From Hallella seregens ATCC 51272 (lineage in GTDB: Bacteria; Bacteroidota; Bacteroidia; Bacteroidales; Bacteroidaceae), in contig NZ_JADU01000009.1 of NCBI RefSeq assembly GCF_000518545.1, forward strand, positions 1 to 64,000: a stretch of 64,000 nt of DNA, given 5' to 3'. The position numbers were made by a program, and so were the translations under genes. How positions within the stretch are numbered: position 1 is the first letter of the stretch; each line of letters starts with the position of its first letter. Below the pieces are notes generated by a model. The model searched no databases and was not told where the DNA came from. It was given only the letters and a program-made list of their open reading frames with translations. Shown one piece after another: positions 51,204 to 59,556 of this stretch.

Positions 51204-53071
51204 GACTTGTGTTTCTTTTGGGTCTTCTTCATCACGTCTTCGGTCTCGCTAATGGCCGTCATGGCCGTGGCAAAGGTCTTCCCCATGTTGCCCGACGGGT
51301 CGCCGGGAGCATAGCGTTCGTACTCGCACTCGTCCAGTGCGGAGAGGAATTTGCCGATGGTGGCCTCGTCCACGTCGCGTGCCGCCAGGTTCTCGGCGAT
51401 GTTGTCGCGCGAGAGTTGCTCCACCGGCATGTTGAGTTTGTAGCCGGCATAGTCCCAGAGGGCCCGCAGCACCTCGTCGTAAAACTCGCCGCTGCGCCCA
51501 CGAAGCATGAGCTGCCGCGCCTTCTTCAGCCGGCGGCGGGCAATCTTGTCGGCTTTCTTGAGCCGCATTTTAACGATGTCGGCATTGTCGATGGCCCGCT
51601 TGCGGAAGACCACAAGCAGTGCCACAAAGGCGGCAAGGGGCAGGAGCAGGCAGAGCCAATAGGTGGTGCTGGCAAAGAAAAAGTCGTTCACCGGGTGCAG
51701 TTTCACGTCGCCAACCTTGATGGGGCGGATGTCATTGTCCTCGGGTGCAGCGTAGCTGGCTTTGGTGGTGGAGCCGTCGCCCTTGCCGACTGTCAGCTGG
51801 AAAGACTGCGTGCGAAGCGTGCGATAGGCGTTGGTCTGCGTGTCGTAGTAGCAGAATTCCACGCTGGGGATGGTGTAGCGGCCTTGGTTTCGGGGCACGG
51901 CAAGGATGTCGTAGATCATGTTTCCCTCCACGCCGTTGGCCGTGAGCTTGGTTTTGTCGGTGACCTTGGGGTCGTATTTGTCGAAGCCCTTGGGGAAGTT
52001 CGCCTCGGGCTGACGGATGAGTTTGAGGTTGCCCGTGCCGCCCACGACCACGCGCAACGTCACGGGGTCGCCGGCTTTTACCTCGGTCTTGCTCAGCTGG
52101 GCCGAGATATTGAACCGCCCTACGCCGCCCGAGAAGTTGGCCGGACGCTGGGGCAGCGGGTCCACTTGGATGGTAAGACCCGGCGCCTCGATGTTGCGCT
52201 TCACCTCCACATAGCCCGAACCGCCGTTGAAGAAGGCCTCGAAAGGATCGACGGAGCGGTTCTGCTGCACCACGATGCCCTTGAAAACGATGCTCGGAAT
52301 CTGGAGACGGCCCGTCATCTGGGGGTACATCACGTACTGGCTCCACGTCACAGCCTTGTAGTTGCGGCCGTTGACGTTCTCCATGTGAAAGCTCTTCTGC
52401 TGGGGCAGCGGCACTTCCTGGGTGTGGAATCCCGTGAGGTCGGGCATCTTTCCCTCAAGTTGCGTCAGGTCGACGAGGGTGTAAACCTTGTAGGTCAACA
52501 GCACGGGCTCCTGCTCATGCACGCGTCGTTTGTTGGCCGATACCTTGATGAACAGGTCGTTTCCCGAGATGCGCGAACCCGCGCTGCGCAACTGAGCCTC
52601 GTCGTCATTGTCCTGGTGCATCTGCGGTGCACCGTTGCTGTTGGGACGGGCATGGCCCGACACCGTAATCTTGACCGCCCGCGAGGCCACCGTGCGGCCG
52701 TTGATGCGGGCGTGGGCGGCGGGAATGGTGTAGGTGCCGGTCTTGTCGGCGTAGAGCGTATAGGTGAACGTGATCGACGAGGAACTGCTCGTATGTCCGT
52801 TCACCATCTGGTAACTTGACTGCTGCGAGGTGTAGGGGCCCGCAATGACTTCGAGTCCACTGGGGATGTTGCCGGCGCGGAAGTCCTCCACGTCCTGCGT
52901 GTTGATGGTGTAGGCCAGCCGGAAATTCTCACCCGCCGACACGCGCGCAGGGGCCGACACCGTGATTTGCGCCCGCAGCGGAAGCGTGCCCCACGCCATG
53001 GCAACCGTGGCAAGGAGCATATATAATATAAGGTGGGGGATGGGCTGTAAGCGATTTTTTACCATATTCAT
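51200..53071 (-). CDS. batD: BatD: oxygen-tolerance protein
   Basis: 623 residues. N-terminal signal anchor (LILYMLLATVAMAWGTLPLRA), several Ig-like beta domains (ITVSAPARVSAGENFRLAYTI, NDLFIKVSANKRRVHEQEPVLLTYK, FNISAQLSKTEVKAGDPVTLRVVV), then a membrane helix near 480 (TTYWLCLLLPLAAFVALLVVF) and a cytosolic helical tail. Typical BatD. It is proposed to present partners to the VWA proteins BatA and BatB. Confidence 0.92.
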   Translation of the reverse strand: MNMVKNRLQPIPHLILYMLLATVAMAWGTLPLRAQITVSAPARVSAGENFRLAYTINTQDVEDFRAGNIPSGLEVIAGPYTSQQSSYQMVNGHTSSSSSITFTYTLYADKTGTYTIPAAHARINGRTVASRAVKITVSGHARPNSNGAPQMHQDNDDEAQLRSAGSRISGNDLFIKVSANKRRVHEQEPVLLTYKVYTLVDLTQLEGKMPDLTGFHTQEVPLPQQKSFHMENVNGRNYKAVTWSQYVMYPQMTGRLQIPSIVFKGIVVQQNRSVDPFEAFFNGGSGYVEVKRNIEAPGLTIQVDPLPQRPANFSGGVGRFNISAQLSKTEVKAGDPVTLRVVVGGTGNLKLIRQPEANFPKGFDKYDPKVTDKTKLTANGVEGNMIYDILAVPRNQGRYTIPSVEFCYYDTQTNAYRTLRTQSFQLTVGKGDGSTTKASYAAPEDNDIRPIKVGDVKLHPVNDFFFASTTYWLCLLLPLAAFVALLVVFRKRAIDNADIVKMRLKKADKIARRRLKKARQLMLRGRSGEFYDEVLRALWDYAGYKLNMPVEQLSRDNIAENLAARDVDEATIGKFLSALDECEYERYAPGDPSGNMGKTFATAMTAISETEDVMKKTQKKHKS

Positions 53072-53075
53072 CGGT

Positions 53076-53777
53076 TTACCAGTTCTTCTGCAACCGGCGA
53101 CGCTGCGGTTGCTGCTGCTGTTGCTTCATGCGTTGCTGGGTGGCACGCTCCGCCTGGACGGCGTAGTTGAGCAGCTGTTCGGCGTTGTCCTTGCTCATCT
53201 GCTCCTCGGGACGGGGCTGCTGTTGCTGCTTGTCCTGCTTGGAATCCTGCTTGTTCTGCTTGTCTTGCTTCTGTTTGTCCTTGTCGTTCTTGTTGTCTTT
53301 CTGCTTGTCGTTCTTGTTGTCCTTGCCACCGTTCTGCTTCTGTTTCTTGGCCAACCGCTTGCAGAGGGCCAGGTTGTAGCGCGTCTCGTTGTTGTCGGGA
53401 CGGTTGCGAAGGCTCTCCTTGTAGGCCTCGATGGCCTCGCCATACAACTGGTGTTTCTGGCAGATGACCCCGATATTGTGGTACGCCATAGCCTTTCGCA
53501 CACGGGCGGTTTCGGCCTTGCCGGCGTTCTGCAACTGCACGATGGCGGCCGAATCTTTCTGTTGCTGCATGAGCGCACAGCCCAGATTGTACATCGCTTG
53601 CGTGTTGCGACCATTCTTGCCCAGGGCCTTTCGGTATTCTATCTCGGCTTTGGCATAGTTCTGCTGCCGGTAGAGCCGGTTGCCGTTGCGGATGAATTGG
53701 CGGTCACTCTGGGCCGACACGGCCAGCGCTTGCACCGTGCACAGCAGGAGCAACAGCAGGTATCTCAGCTTTTTCAT
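53076..53777 (-). CDS. batC: BatC: TPR protein with Q/K-rich tail
   Basis: 233 residues. Signal peptide (RYLLLLLLCTVQALAVSAQ), three TPR units (GNRLYRQQNYAKAEIEYRKAL, AMYNLGCALMQQQKDSAAIV, AYHNIGVICQKHQLYGEAIEAY), then a low-complexity Lys/Gln/Asn tail from about 150 (KNDKQKDNKNDKDKQKQDK and similar). The tail is highly charged and probably disordered. Overlaps batB by four bases. Confidence 0.88.
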   Translation of the reverse strand: MKKLRYLLLLLLCTVQALAVSAQSDRQFIRNGNRLYRQQNYAKAEIEYRKALGKNGRNTQAMYNLGCALMQQQKDSAAIVQLQNAGKAETARVRKAMAYHNIGVICQKHQLYGEAIEAYKESLRNRPDNNETRYNLALCKRLAKKQKQNGGKDNKNDKQKDNKNDKDKQKQDKQNKQDSKQDKQQQQPRPEEQMSKDNAEQLLNYAVQAERATQQRMKQQQQQPQRRRLQKNW

Positions 53778-54808
53778 GACGTTTCCCCCTTTCGTTTAAA
53801 CAGGCGCACACCCTTGAACATGGGGTTCTTGGCCTCGAGCACACACACTTCGGCCAGCAAAAGCAGGATGGCCAGCAGTCCGAAAGCCTGGAACTGTTCG
53901 TCGTATTCACTGTAAATCACGGAGCTGGTCTCGCCTTTTTGCAGTTTGGTGAGCTCGTCGTTGAGGTCCTCCTGCGCGTCGGACGTGTTGTCCACATGGA
54001 TATATACGCCGCTGCCCGCCTGGGCCACCTGCCGGCACATCTGCTCGTTGAGGGCCGACATGACGGTCTGTCCCGCCGCGTCTTTCATGTAGCCGCCCCG
54101 CCCGTCGGGGATGGGAGCACCCTTGGGATCGCCCACGCCGAGCACAAAAACATTGATGCCCGCCTTGCGTGCAGCCCTTGCAGCTTCCAGCGCGCCCCCC
54201 TCATGGTCCTCACCATCAGTAATAATAATGATGGCGCGCCCCACGCCATCCTGCTGCGTGAAGCTGTGCATACCCACATTGATGGCCCGTGCAATGTCGG
54301 TGCCCTGCGTGGCAATGAGCGAGGGATCGATGTTTTGCAGGAACATCTTGGCCGACACATAGTCGCTCGTAATAGGCAGCTGCACGAAGGCATCACCGGC
54401 AAAAACCACGAGCCCTATCTTGTCGTTGGTGAAGTGATCGGTCATGCTTTCCACGAGCATTTTACTCTTGTCGAGCCGACTCGGCGCCACATCCTCGGCA
54501 CGCATAGAGTTGGAAATGTCCATGCAGATGATGGCTTCGATGCCGTTGCGCTTCTCATGCGAGATGCGTGTACCCATCTGCGGGCGGGCCAGCATGAGCA
54601 CCAGCACGGCCAATGCCGCCTGCAACAGCCAGAACTTGAGCAGTGGCCGCCAGCGCGACACGTCGGGCATGAGCCCGCGCAACAGCCTCAAGTCGCCGAA
54701 CTGCCGGAGTCGCCGCTTCTGCCGCCGGCTCATCAACCAGCGCAGCAGAGCCATTGCCGGAATGAGCAACAGCAGCCACAGGTATGTCGTATCTTCAAAT
54801 CTTAGCAT
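53774..54808 (-). CDS. batB: BatB: membrane VWA-domain protein
   Basis: 344 residues. Two N-terminal membrane helices (YLWLLLLIPAMALLRWL, FWLLQAALAVLVLML), VWA domain from about 90 with MIDAS motif D-I-S-N-S in CMDISNSMRAED, and a C-terminal membrane helix (AFGLLAILLLLAEVCVLEA). BatA/BatB pairs bind each other and MoxR-type ATPases. The gap to batA is 30 bases. Confidence 0.92.
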   Translation of the reverse strand: MLRFEDTTYLWLLLLIPAMALLRWLMSRRQKRRLRQFGDLRLLRGLMPDVSRWRPLLKFWLLQAALAVLVLMLARPQMGTRISHEKRNGIEAIICMDISNSMRAEDVAPSRLDKSKMLVESMTDHFTNDKIGLVVFAGDAFVQLPITSDYVSAKMFLQNIDPSLIATQGTDIARAINVGMHSFTQQDGVGRAIIIITDGEDHEGGALEAARAARKAGINVFVLGVGDPKGAPIPDGRGGYMKDAAGQTVMSALNEQMCRQVAQAGSGVYIHVDNTSDAQEDLNDELTKLQKGETSSVIYSEYDEQFQAFGLLAILLLLAEVCVLEAKNPMFKGVRLFKRKGETS

Positions 54809-54838
54809 ATCGATTCTTGTTTAACACGATGCGCCGAC

Positions 54839-55837
54839 TCAAGGCAACCGCCGCAATACGGTGTTGCGCAGCAGCAGTTCGAGCAGCAGACACACCACGG
54901 CGGCCAAGGCAAAGGGCTGGTAAGCCTCGTAGCGTTTGGAGAAATGCGTGACGTTCATCTTCGTTTTTTCCAGCTGATCGATGTCGCGGTATATCTGCTT
55001 GAGTTCGCGGTTGTTGGTGGCGCGGTAGAAGTTGCCCTCGGTCATGGCCGAGATTTGCGTCAGCGTTCGGGTGTCTATCTCTACGGGCATGTTCACATAT
55101 TGCACCGTACCGCCCACAGGCATAGGGTATGGAGCCACCTTGTTGGTGCCCACACCGATGGTATATACACGGATGCCCAGCGAGCGGGCAATCTGTGCAG
55201 CGGTGAGGGGAGATATGTCGCCCATGTTGTTGCTGCCGTCGGTAAGCAGGATGACGACCTTGCTCTTGGCTTTCGAGCCCTTGAGGCGCGACACGGCATT
55301 GGCCAGTCCCATGCCCACGGCCGTGCCGTCCTGGATGAGTCCGCGAGCGGCAATGTCGGTGCGCACGTTGTGCAGCAGACTGAGCAGCGAGCCGTGGTCA
55401 GTAGTGAGCGGACACTGCGTGAACGCCTCTCCGGCAAAAATCGTGAGGCCGATGTTGTCGTCGAGGCGGCCCGAAATGAACTCGGCGGCCACGTCCTTGG
55501 CGGCTTCGATGCGATTGGGCTTCAGGTCTTCGGCCAACATAGAGGTCGAAACGTCCATGGCCAGCATGATGTCGATGCCCTCGACAGTCCTGTGACCCCA
55601 GGAGTTGCGGGTCTGGGGGCGCGCCAGTGCCAGCACCACCAGCACGAAAACGAGGCAGCGCAGCACCATGGGCAGCCCCACAATGCGCATGCGCCAGCTA
55701 CGCGGGGCATCCATGTAGACGTGAGTATCGCTCATGCGCATCGCGGGCTCGCTGCGGCGGCGGTAGAGGAAGTACCACAGCACGTAGGGGAGTAGCAACA
55801 GCAGCAGTAAGAAATATTCCTTGTTTGCAAATTCCAT
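54839..55837 (-). CDS. batA: BatA: membrane VWA-domain protein
   Basis: 332 residues from the ATG at 55837 (a GTG six bases earlier is less likely). N-terminal helix (YFLLLLLLLPYVLWYFLY), VWA domain with D-V-S-T-S in AMDVSTSMLAED, TDGSNNMGD, and a C-terminal helix (FALAAVVCLLLELLL). Similar to BatB in layout. Confidence 0.92.
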   Translation of the reverse strand: MEFANKEYFLLLLLLLPYVLWYFLYRRRSEPAMRMSDTHVYMDAPRSWRMRIVGLPMVLRCLVFVLVVLALARPQTRNSWGHRTVEGIDIMLAMDVSTSMLAEDLKPNRIEAAKDVAAEFISGRLDDNIGLTIFAGEAFTQCPLTTDHGSLLSLLHNVRTDIAARGLIQDGTAVGMGLANAVSRLKGSKAKSKVVILLTDGSNNMGDISPLTAAQIARSLGIRVYTIGVGTNKVAPYPMPVGGTVQYVNMPVEIDTRTLTQISAMTEGNFYRATNNRELKQIYRDIDQLEKTKMNVTHFSKRYEAYQPFALAAVVCLLLELLLRNTVLRRLP

Positions 55838-55861
55838 TTCCACGAGTTACTTAGGATGAGG

Positions 55862-56941
55862 TCACACCATCAACTGCCACAGCTGCCAGAGCACATAGCC
55901 CACCAAGCCCACAACAGCCACCCCCACAACCCAGAGCAGCCCCTTGATGGTGATGCGGCTCTGCTGTTTCTGCCGGTCGCTCTCGGAGAGTTGGGGCACG
56001 ATGCGCTCCTCCGTGGGCTGCCCCTCCTGCTTAGTCACGTCGATATAGTTCACGGCATTCACCAGGTTGAGGTCGTTTTCATTGATGAGCGTCGAGTATT
56101 TGGCAAACTTCACCAGGTCGGCCGTGGTGAAGAGCTCGGTCAGTTCGGCCAGCATGCGGCGGTCGCCGGCCGCCTGCAGGTGGTCGATGATTTCGCCGGA
56201 GGTCATTTCCATGGCATTGAAGCCGAAGCGTTCCTGGATGTATTGGCGCAGGGTGTTGGTGAGTTGCGTGTAATAAGTCTTCTGGTCCTCACTGGCCTGC
56301 ATGTGCTCGGCCTTGATTTTGTCGATGGCCGTCAGGGCCCGTTGATGGGCGGGGATGTGCTTCACGATGCGGATTCGGGTGATGATGGGCTTGTGGGCAC
56401 GCAGCCGCACCACGAGGTAGAACGCGCCCAGCCCCAACAGCACCACCAGCACGGAGAGCCAGAACCCGGGCATCCACTCGGACATGAGGAAAGGATTGTC
56501 CTGCACATCGTTGGGCGGGAAGAACTGATTGGGGTGCAGCGTGTCCACGTCCATGGTGATGACCTTCAGCGCGGCCGTGCCGCCGCGGTAGGTCTTGCCG
56601 TCCACCCGCACCGGCAGAGCGGGGATGGCATAGAGCCGCTCGTCGAACGAGGTGATGGTATAGACGCGTGTCAGCTGCACCTGCCCGTTGCCCACGCTCA
56701 CGCTGTCGCCGTCGGCCACGCCCACCACTTCCACTCCAGGCACCACGTATTGCGCGGCCTTGAGTGCGGGCCACTGCACGCGCGACCTCTCGGGCAGGGT
56801 GACGCCGAGCGACAAATGGGCCTGCTGGCCGATGAGGATGCCCACGGAATCGACCGTTTGCTCCACCACCACCTGCGCCCTGCCCGGCAGGAAGCCGAGC
56901 AGAAGAACGAATGTCAATATGCCGTGTGTCAATCTGTTCAT
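55862..56941 (-). CDS. BatD-like membrane protein of the Bat operon
   Basis: 359 residues. Signal peptide (GILTFVLLLGFLPGRAQ), an extracytoplasmic Ig-like region (VDSVGILIGQQAHLSLGVTLPE, PALPVRVDGKTYRGGTAALKV), membrane helix at about 155-175 (GFWLSVLVVLLGLGAFYLVV), a helical cytosolic part (TYYTQLTNTLRQYIQERFGFNAMEMTSGEII) and a C-terminal helix. It always lies between the DUF58 gene and batA in Bacteroidetes. Without a standard name; the N-terminal likeness to BatD is an inference. Confidence 0.8.
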   Translation of the reverse strand: MNRLTHGILTFVLLLGFLPGRAQVVVEQTVDSVGILIGQQAHLSLGVTLPERSRVQWPALKAAQYVVPGVEVVGVADGDSVSVGNGQVQLTRVYTITSFDERLYAIPALPVRVDGKTYRGGTAALKVITMDVDTLHPNQFFPPNDVQDNPFLMSEWMPGFWLSVLVVLLGLGAFYLVVRLRAHKPIITRIRIVKHIPAHQRALTAIDKIKAEHMQASEDQKTYYTQLTNTLRQYIQERFGFNAMEMTSGEIIDHLQAAGDRRMLAELTELFTTADLVKFAKYSTLINENDLNLVNAVNYIDVTKQEGQPTEERIVPQLSESDRQKQQSRITIKGLLWVVGVAVVGLVGYVLWQLWQLMV

Positions 56942-56956
56942 CGTGTCTTTGCTTGT

Positions 56957-57826
56957 TTACGCCCGCTGTTTGAAGAGCAGCATCAGCGCGCGGGTGAAGT
57001 CTTCGTCGGTGGCCACGGCCGTCCAGTCCACGCGGCTGCGCGAAAAAGTCTGGCGCAGAACCGCCTCGCGCTCCATCCAGTAGCGGGTGTGGGCACGGCG
57101 CAGACTGGCGCTGGAGGTGTCGATGAGCATTTCGTGGCCGGTCTCGGCGTCGCGCACGCGGATGAGTCCCACGTCGGGCAGCATCCGAGCACGCGGGTCA
57201 TACACCTGAATGGCTATCACGTCGTGCTTGCGGTTGGCTATCTCCATCTCGCGCGAGAAGTCGCCGCGGTCGTAGAAGTCGCTGATGACAAACGAGGTGC
57301 ACCGCCGCTTCATCACGCGTGTAAGGAATGCAGTGGCCATGGCCACGTCGGTTTTGCGGCTCTGTGGCTCGAAGTTGAGCATCTCGCGGATGATATAAAG
57401 GATGTGGCGGCGCCCTTTCTTCGGAGGGATGTATTTCTCTATTCGGTCCGAGAAGAAGACCACGCCAATCTTGTCGTTGTTCTGAATGGCCGAGAAAGCA
57501 ATGGTCGCGGCAATCTCCGTGGCCATGTCGCGCTTCATCTGCCGCGACGTGCCGAAGTCGAGCGAACCCGACACATCGACGAGCAACATGACGGTGAGCT
57601 CGCGCTCCTCCTCGAACACCTTGACATAAGGATGATGGAAACGGGCCGTCACGTTCCAGTCGATGTCGCGCACGTCGTCGCCGAACTGGTACTCCCTGAC
57701 CTCCGAAAAGGCCATGCCCCGGCCCTTGAAGGCCGAGTGGTACTGTCCGGCGAAGATGTTCTGACTCAACCCGCGGGTCTTAATCTCTATCTTCCTTACC
57801 TTTTTTAATATGTCGCTCGTGTCCAT
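56957..57826 (-). CDS. DUF58 domain protein of the MoxR/Bat operon
   Basis: 289 residues from the ATG at 57826 (MDTSDILKKVRKIEIKTRGL); the TTG overlapping moxR at 57850 is rejected. GRGMAFSEVREYQFGDDVRDIDWNVTARFHHPYVKVFEEERE is the DUF58 signature; the downstream VWA-like fold starts LLVDVSGSLDFGTS with the D-x-S-x-S motif. Cytosolic partner of MoxR. Confidence 0.92.
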   Translation of the reverse strand: MDTSDILKKVRKIEIKTRGLSQNIFAGQYHSAFKGRGMAFSEVREYQFGDDVRDIDWNVTARFHHPYVKVFEEERELTVMLLVDVSGSLDFGTSRQMKRDMATEIAATIAFSAIQNNDKIGVVFFSDRIEKYIPPKKGRRHILYIIREMLNFEPQSRKTDVAMATAFLTRVMKRRCTSFVISDFYDRGDFSREMEIANRKHDVIAIQVYDPRARMLPDVGLIRVRDAETGHEMLIDTSSASLRRAHTRYWMEREAVLRQTFSRSRVDWTAVATDEDFTRALMLLFKQRA

Positions 57827-57846
57827 CCTGACGCTTGCCTGCCGGC

Positions 57847-58842
57847 TCAAGGCACCTCTATCTTGTTCACTATCTTGCTCACAATCTCCTCGGCCGACAC
57901 GTTGCCGGCCTCGGCCTCATAGCTCAGGCCGATGCGGTGGCGCATCACATCGTGCACCACGGCCCGCACATCCTCGGGCACCACGTAGCCGCGATGCTTG
58001 ATGAAAGCATAGGCGCGCGAGGCCTTGGCCAGGTTGATGCTGGCGCGCGGACTGCCGCCAAAGGTGATGAGGTCTTTCAGTTCGGCCAGCCCGTAGCGGT
58101 CGGGATAGCGCGAGGCAAAGACTATATCGGCGATGTACTGCTCGATTTTCTCGTCGATGTAGACCTGCCCCACCACGTCACGGGCGCGCAAAATCTCGTC
58201 AGCGGTGGTCACGGGGCTGACCGTTGGCAGGCTGCCCCGGATGTTTTCGCGGATGATTAGCTTCTCCTCCTCCAGCGTGGGATAGTCGATGACAACCTTG
58301 AGCATGAAGCGGTCCACCTGGGCCTCGGGCAACGGATAGGTGCCCTCCTGCTCGATGGGGTTCTGCGTGGCCATCACGAGGAAAGGCACGGGCAGCTTGA
58401 ACGTGCTCTCGCCGATAGTCACTTGGTGCTCCTGCATGGCTTCGAGCAGGGCGCTCTGCACCTTGGCCGGGGCCCGGTTGATCTCGTCGGCCAGCACGAA
58501 GTTGGCAAACACGGGGCCGCGCTTCACCTGGAAGCGCTCGTCTTTCTGCGAGTAAATCATCGTGCCCACCACGTCGGCCGGGAGCAAATCGGGCGTGAAC
58601 TGTATGCGGCTGAAGCCGGCATCGACCAGTTGTGCCAGCGTCTTGATGGCCAAAGTCTTGGCTAGTCCCGGCACGCCCTCGAGCAGGATATGGCCGTCAC
58701 TGAGCAGCGAAATGAGGAGCATGTCGACCAAATGACGCTGCCCCACGATGACACGGTTCATTCCCGACACCAGGTTGGTGACGAAACCGCTCTGCTGCTC
58801 TATTCTGACGTTGAGTTCTCTAATGTCTACGGATTCTGCCAT
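57847..58842 (-). CDS. MoxR-family AAA+ ATPase
   Basis: 331 residues. Walker A G-V-P-G-L-A-K-T near 56, Walker B FVLADEINRAPAKVQSALLEAMQE, sensor 1 PFLVMATQNPIEQEGTYPLPEAQVDRF, C-terminal sensor-2 helices with GGSPRASINLAKASRAYAF. MoxR ATPases act as chaperones for VWA-containing complexes. First gene of the Bat operon. Confidence 0.95.
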   Translation of the reverse strand: MAESVDIRELNVRIEQQSGFVTNLVSGMNRVIVGQRHLVDMLLISLLSDGHILLEGVPGLAKTLAIKTLAQLVDAGFSRIQFTPDLLPADVVGTMIYSQKDERFQVKRGPVFANFVLADEINRAPAKVQSALLEAMQEHQVTIGESTFKLPVPFLVMATQNPIEQEGTYPLPEAQVDRFMLKVVIDYPTLEEEKLIIRENIRGSLPTVSPVTTADEILRARDVVGQVYIDEKIEQYIADIVFASRYPDRYGLAELKDLITFGGSPRASINLAKASRAYAFIKHRGYVVPEDVRAVVHDVMRHRIGLSYEAEAGNVSAEEIVSKIVNKIEVP

Positions 58843-58877
58843 AATCTCTTGTATTAACCTTGATTTCTATTTTGGCG

Positions 58878-58885
58878 CAAAAGTA
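58878..58885 (-). promoter_or_regulatory. Promoter box of the MoxR/Bat operon
   Basis: On the minus strand TACTTTTG, 36 bases before the moxR ATG. Confidence 0.55.
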
Positions 58886-58918
58886 CAACATTATCCTTAG
58901 AGCGGCGAAACATCGCAT

Positions 58919-59539
58919 CTAAATAATATTAAAATCGGGACGCAGGGCCGATTGGGCCATGCGCTCGTAGAGCAGACCCAGTCCTGCAAAGCGCGTCACG
59001 GCGTTCATGGCGGCATGCCTGACGCCCGCCGAACCGGAGTGGAGGGCTGCCACAGCCTGGTCGAGGAACTCGTGGATGCCCCGTTCGTTGGGTTCCTGCC
59101 CGCGCATGAAGAGCCTCGCCAGGATGCCGTAGGCGCAAATCTGGCACACGTCGCGGTCGCTGGCCATCCAGCGGTAGGCCAGCGCGGGGGCGTAGGGCAC
59201 GTGCTGGTAGAGGTTGAAGGCCTGCATCTCGGCCATTTCCTGCGAGCGTGTCTGCTCCATCCATATCTCGGCCACCTCCTCGGGCATGGCCGAGGCGGGC
59301 ATGACAAGCGTTGCCAGTATCTTGCACTCGCGTATGTCTTCCTTCCACAAGGCGATGGCCAGGTCGTAGTCCTGGCCTGTTTCCTGCGCCAACTCGCGCA
59401 GCTGCACGAAGGGCACGCCCCAGTTGAGGTGGTAGTCGAGGCCTTTGTCGCGCATGGACTGGGCCACGGGGCCGTTCATCATGCCGTGGAAGCTCCGCTT
59501 GATTTGGCGCAGCCGTTCCTGTACGTCTTCTTTCTTCAT
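58919..59539 (-). CDS. AlkD-like DNA alkylation repair protein
   Basis: 206 residues from the ATG at 59539 (MKKEDVQERLRQIKRSFHGMM). The helical-repeat pattern with ALWKEDIRECKILATLVMP resembles the L-W-x-(S)-x-(H/R)-E core of AlkD-like HEAT-repeat glycosylases (PF08713). Typical AlkD is slightly longer. Predicted to remove or recognise alkylated purines; the catalytic Asp is not identifiable with certainty. 17 bases after the DPP III gene. Confidence 0.6.
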   Translation of the reverse strand: MKKEDVQERLRQIKRSFHGMMNGPVAQSMRDKGLDYHLNWGVPFVQLRELAQETGQDYDLAIALWKEDIRECKILATLVMPASAMPEEVAEIWMEQTRSQEMAEMQAFNLYQHVPYAPALAYRWMASDRDVCQICAYGILARLFMRGQEPNERGIHEFLDQAVAALHSGSAGVRHAAMNAVTRFAGLGLLYERMAQSALRPDFNII

Positions 59540-59556
59540 GGTGTATGGACAGGCGA

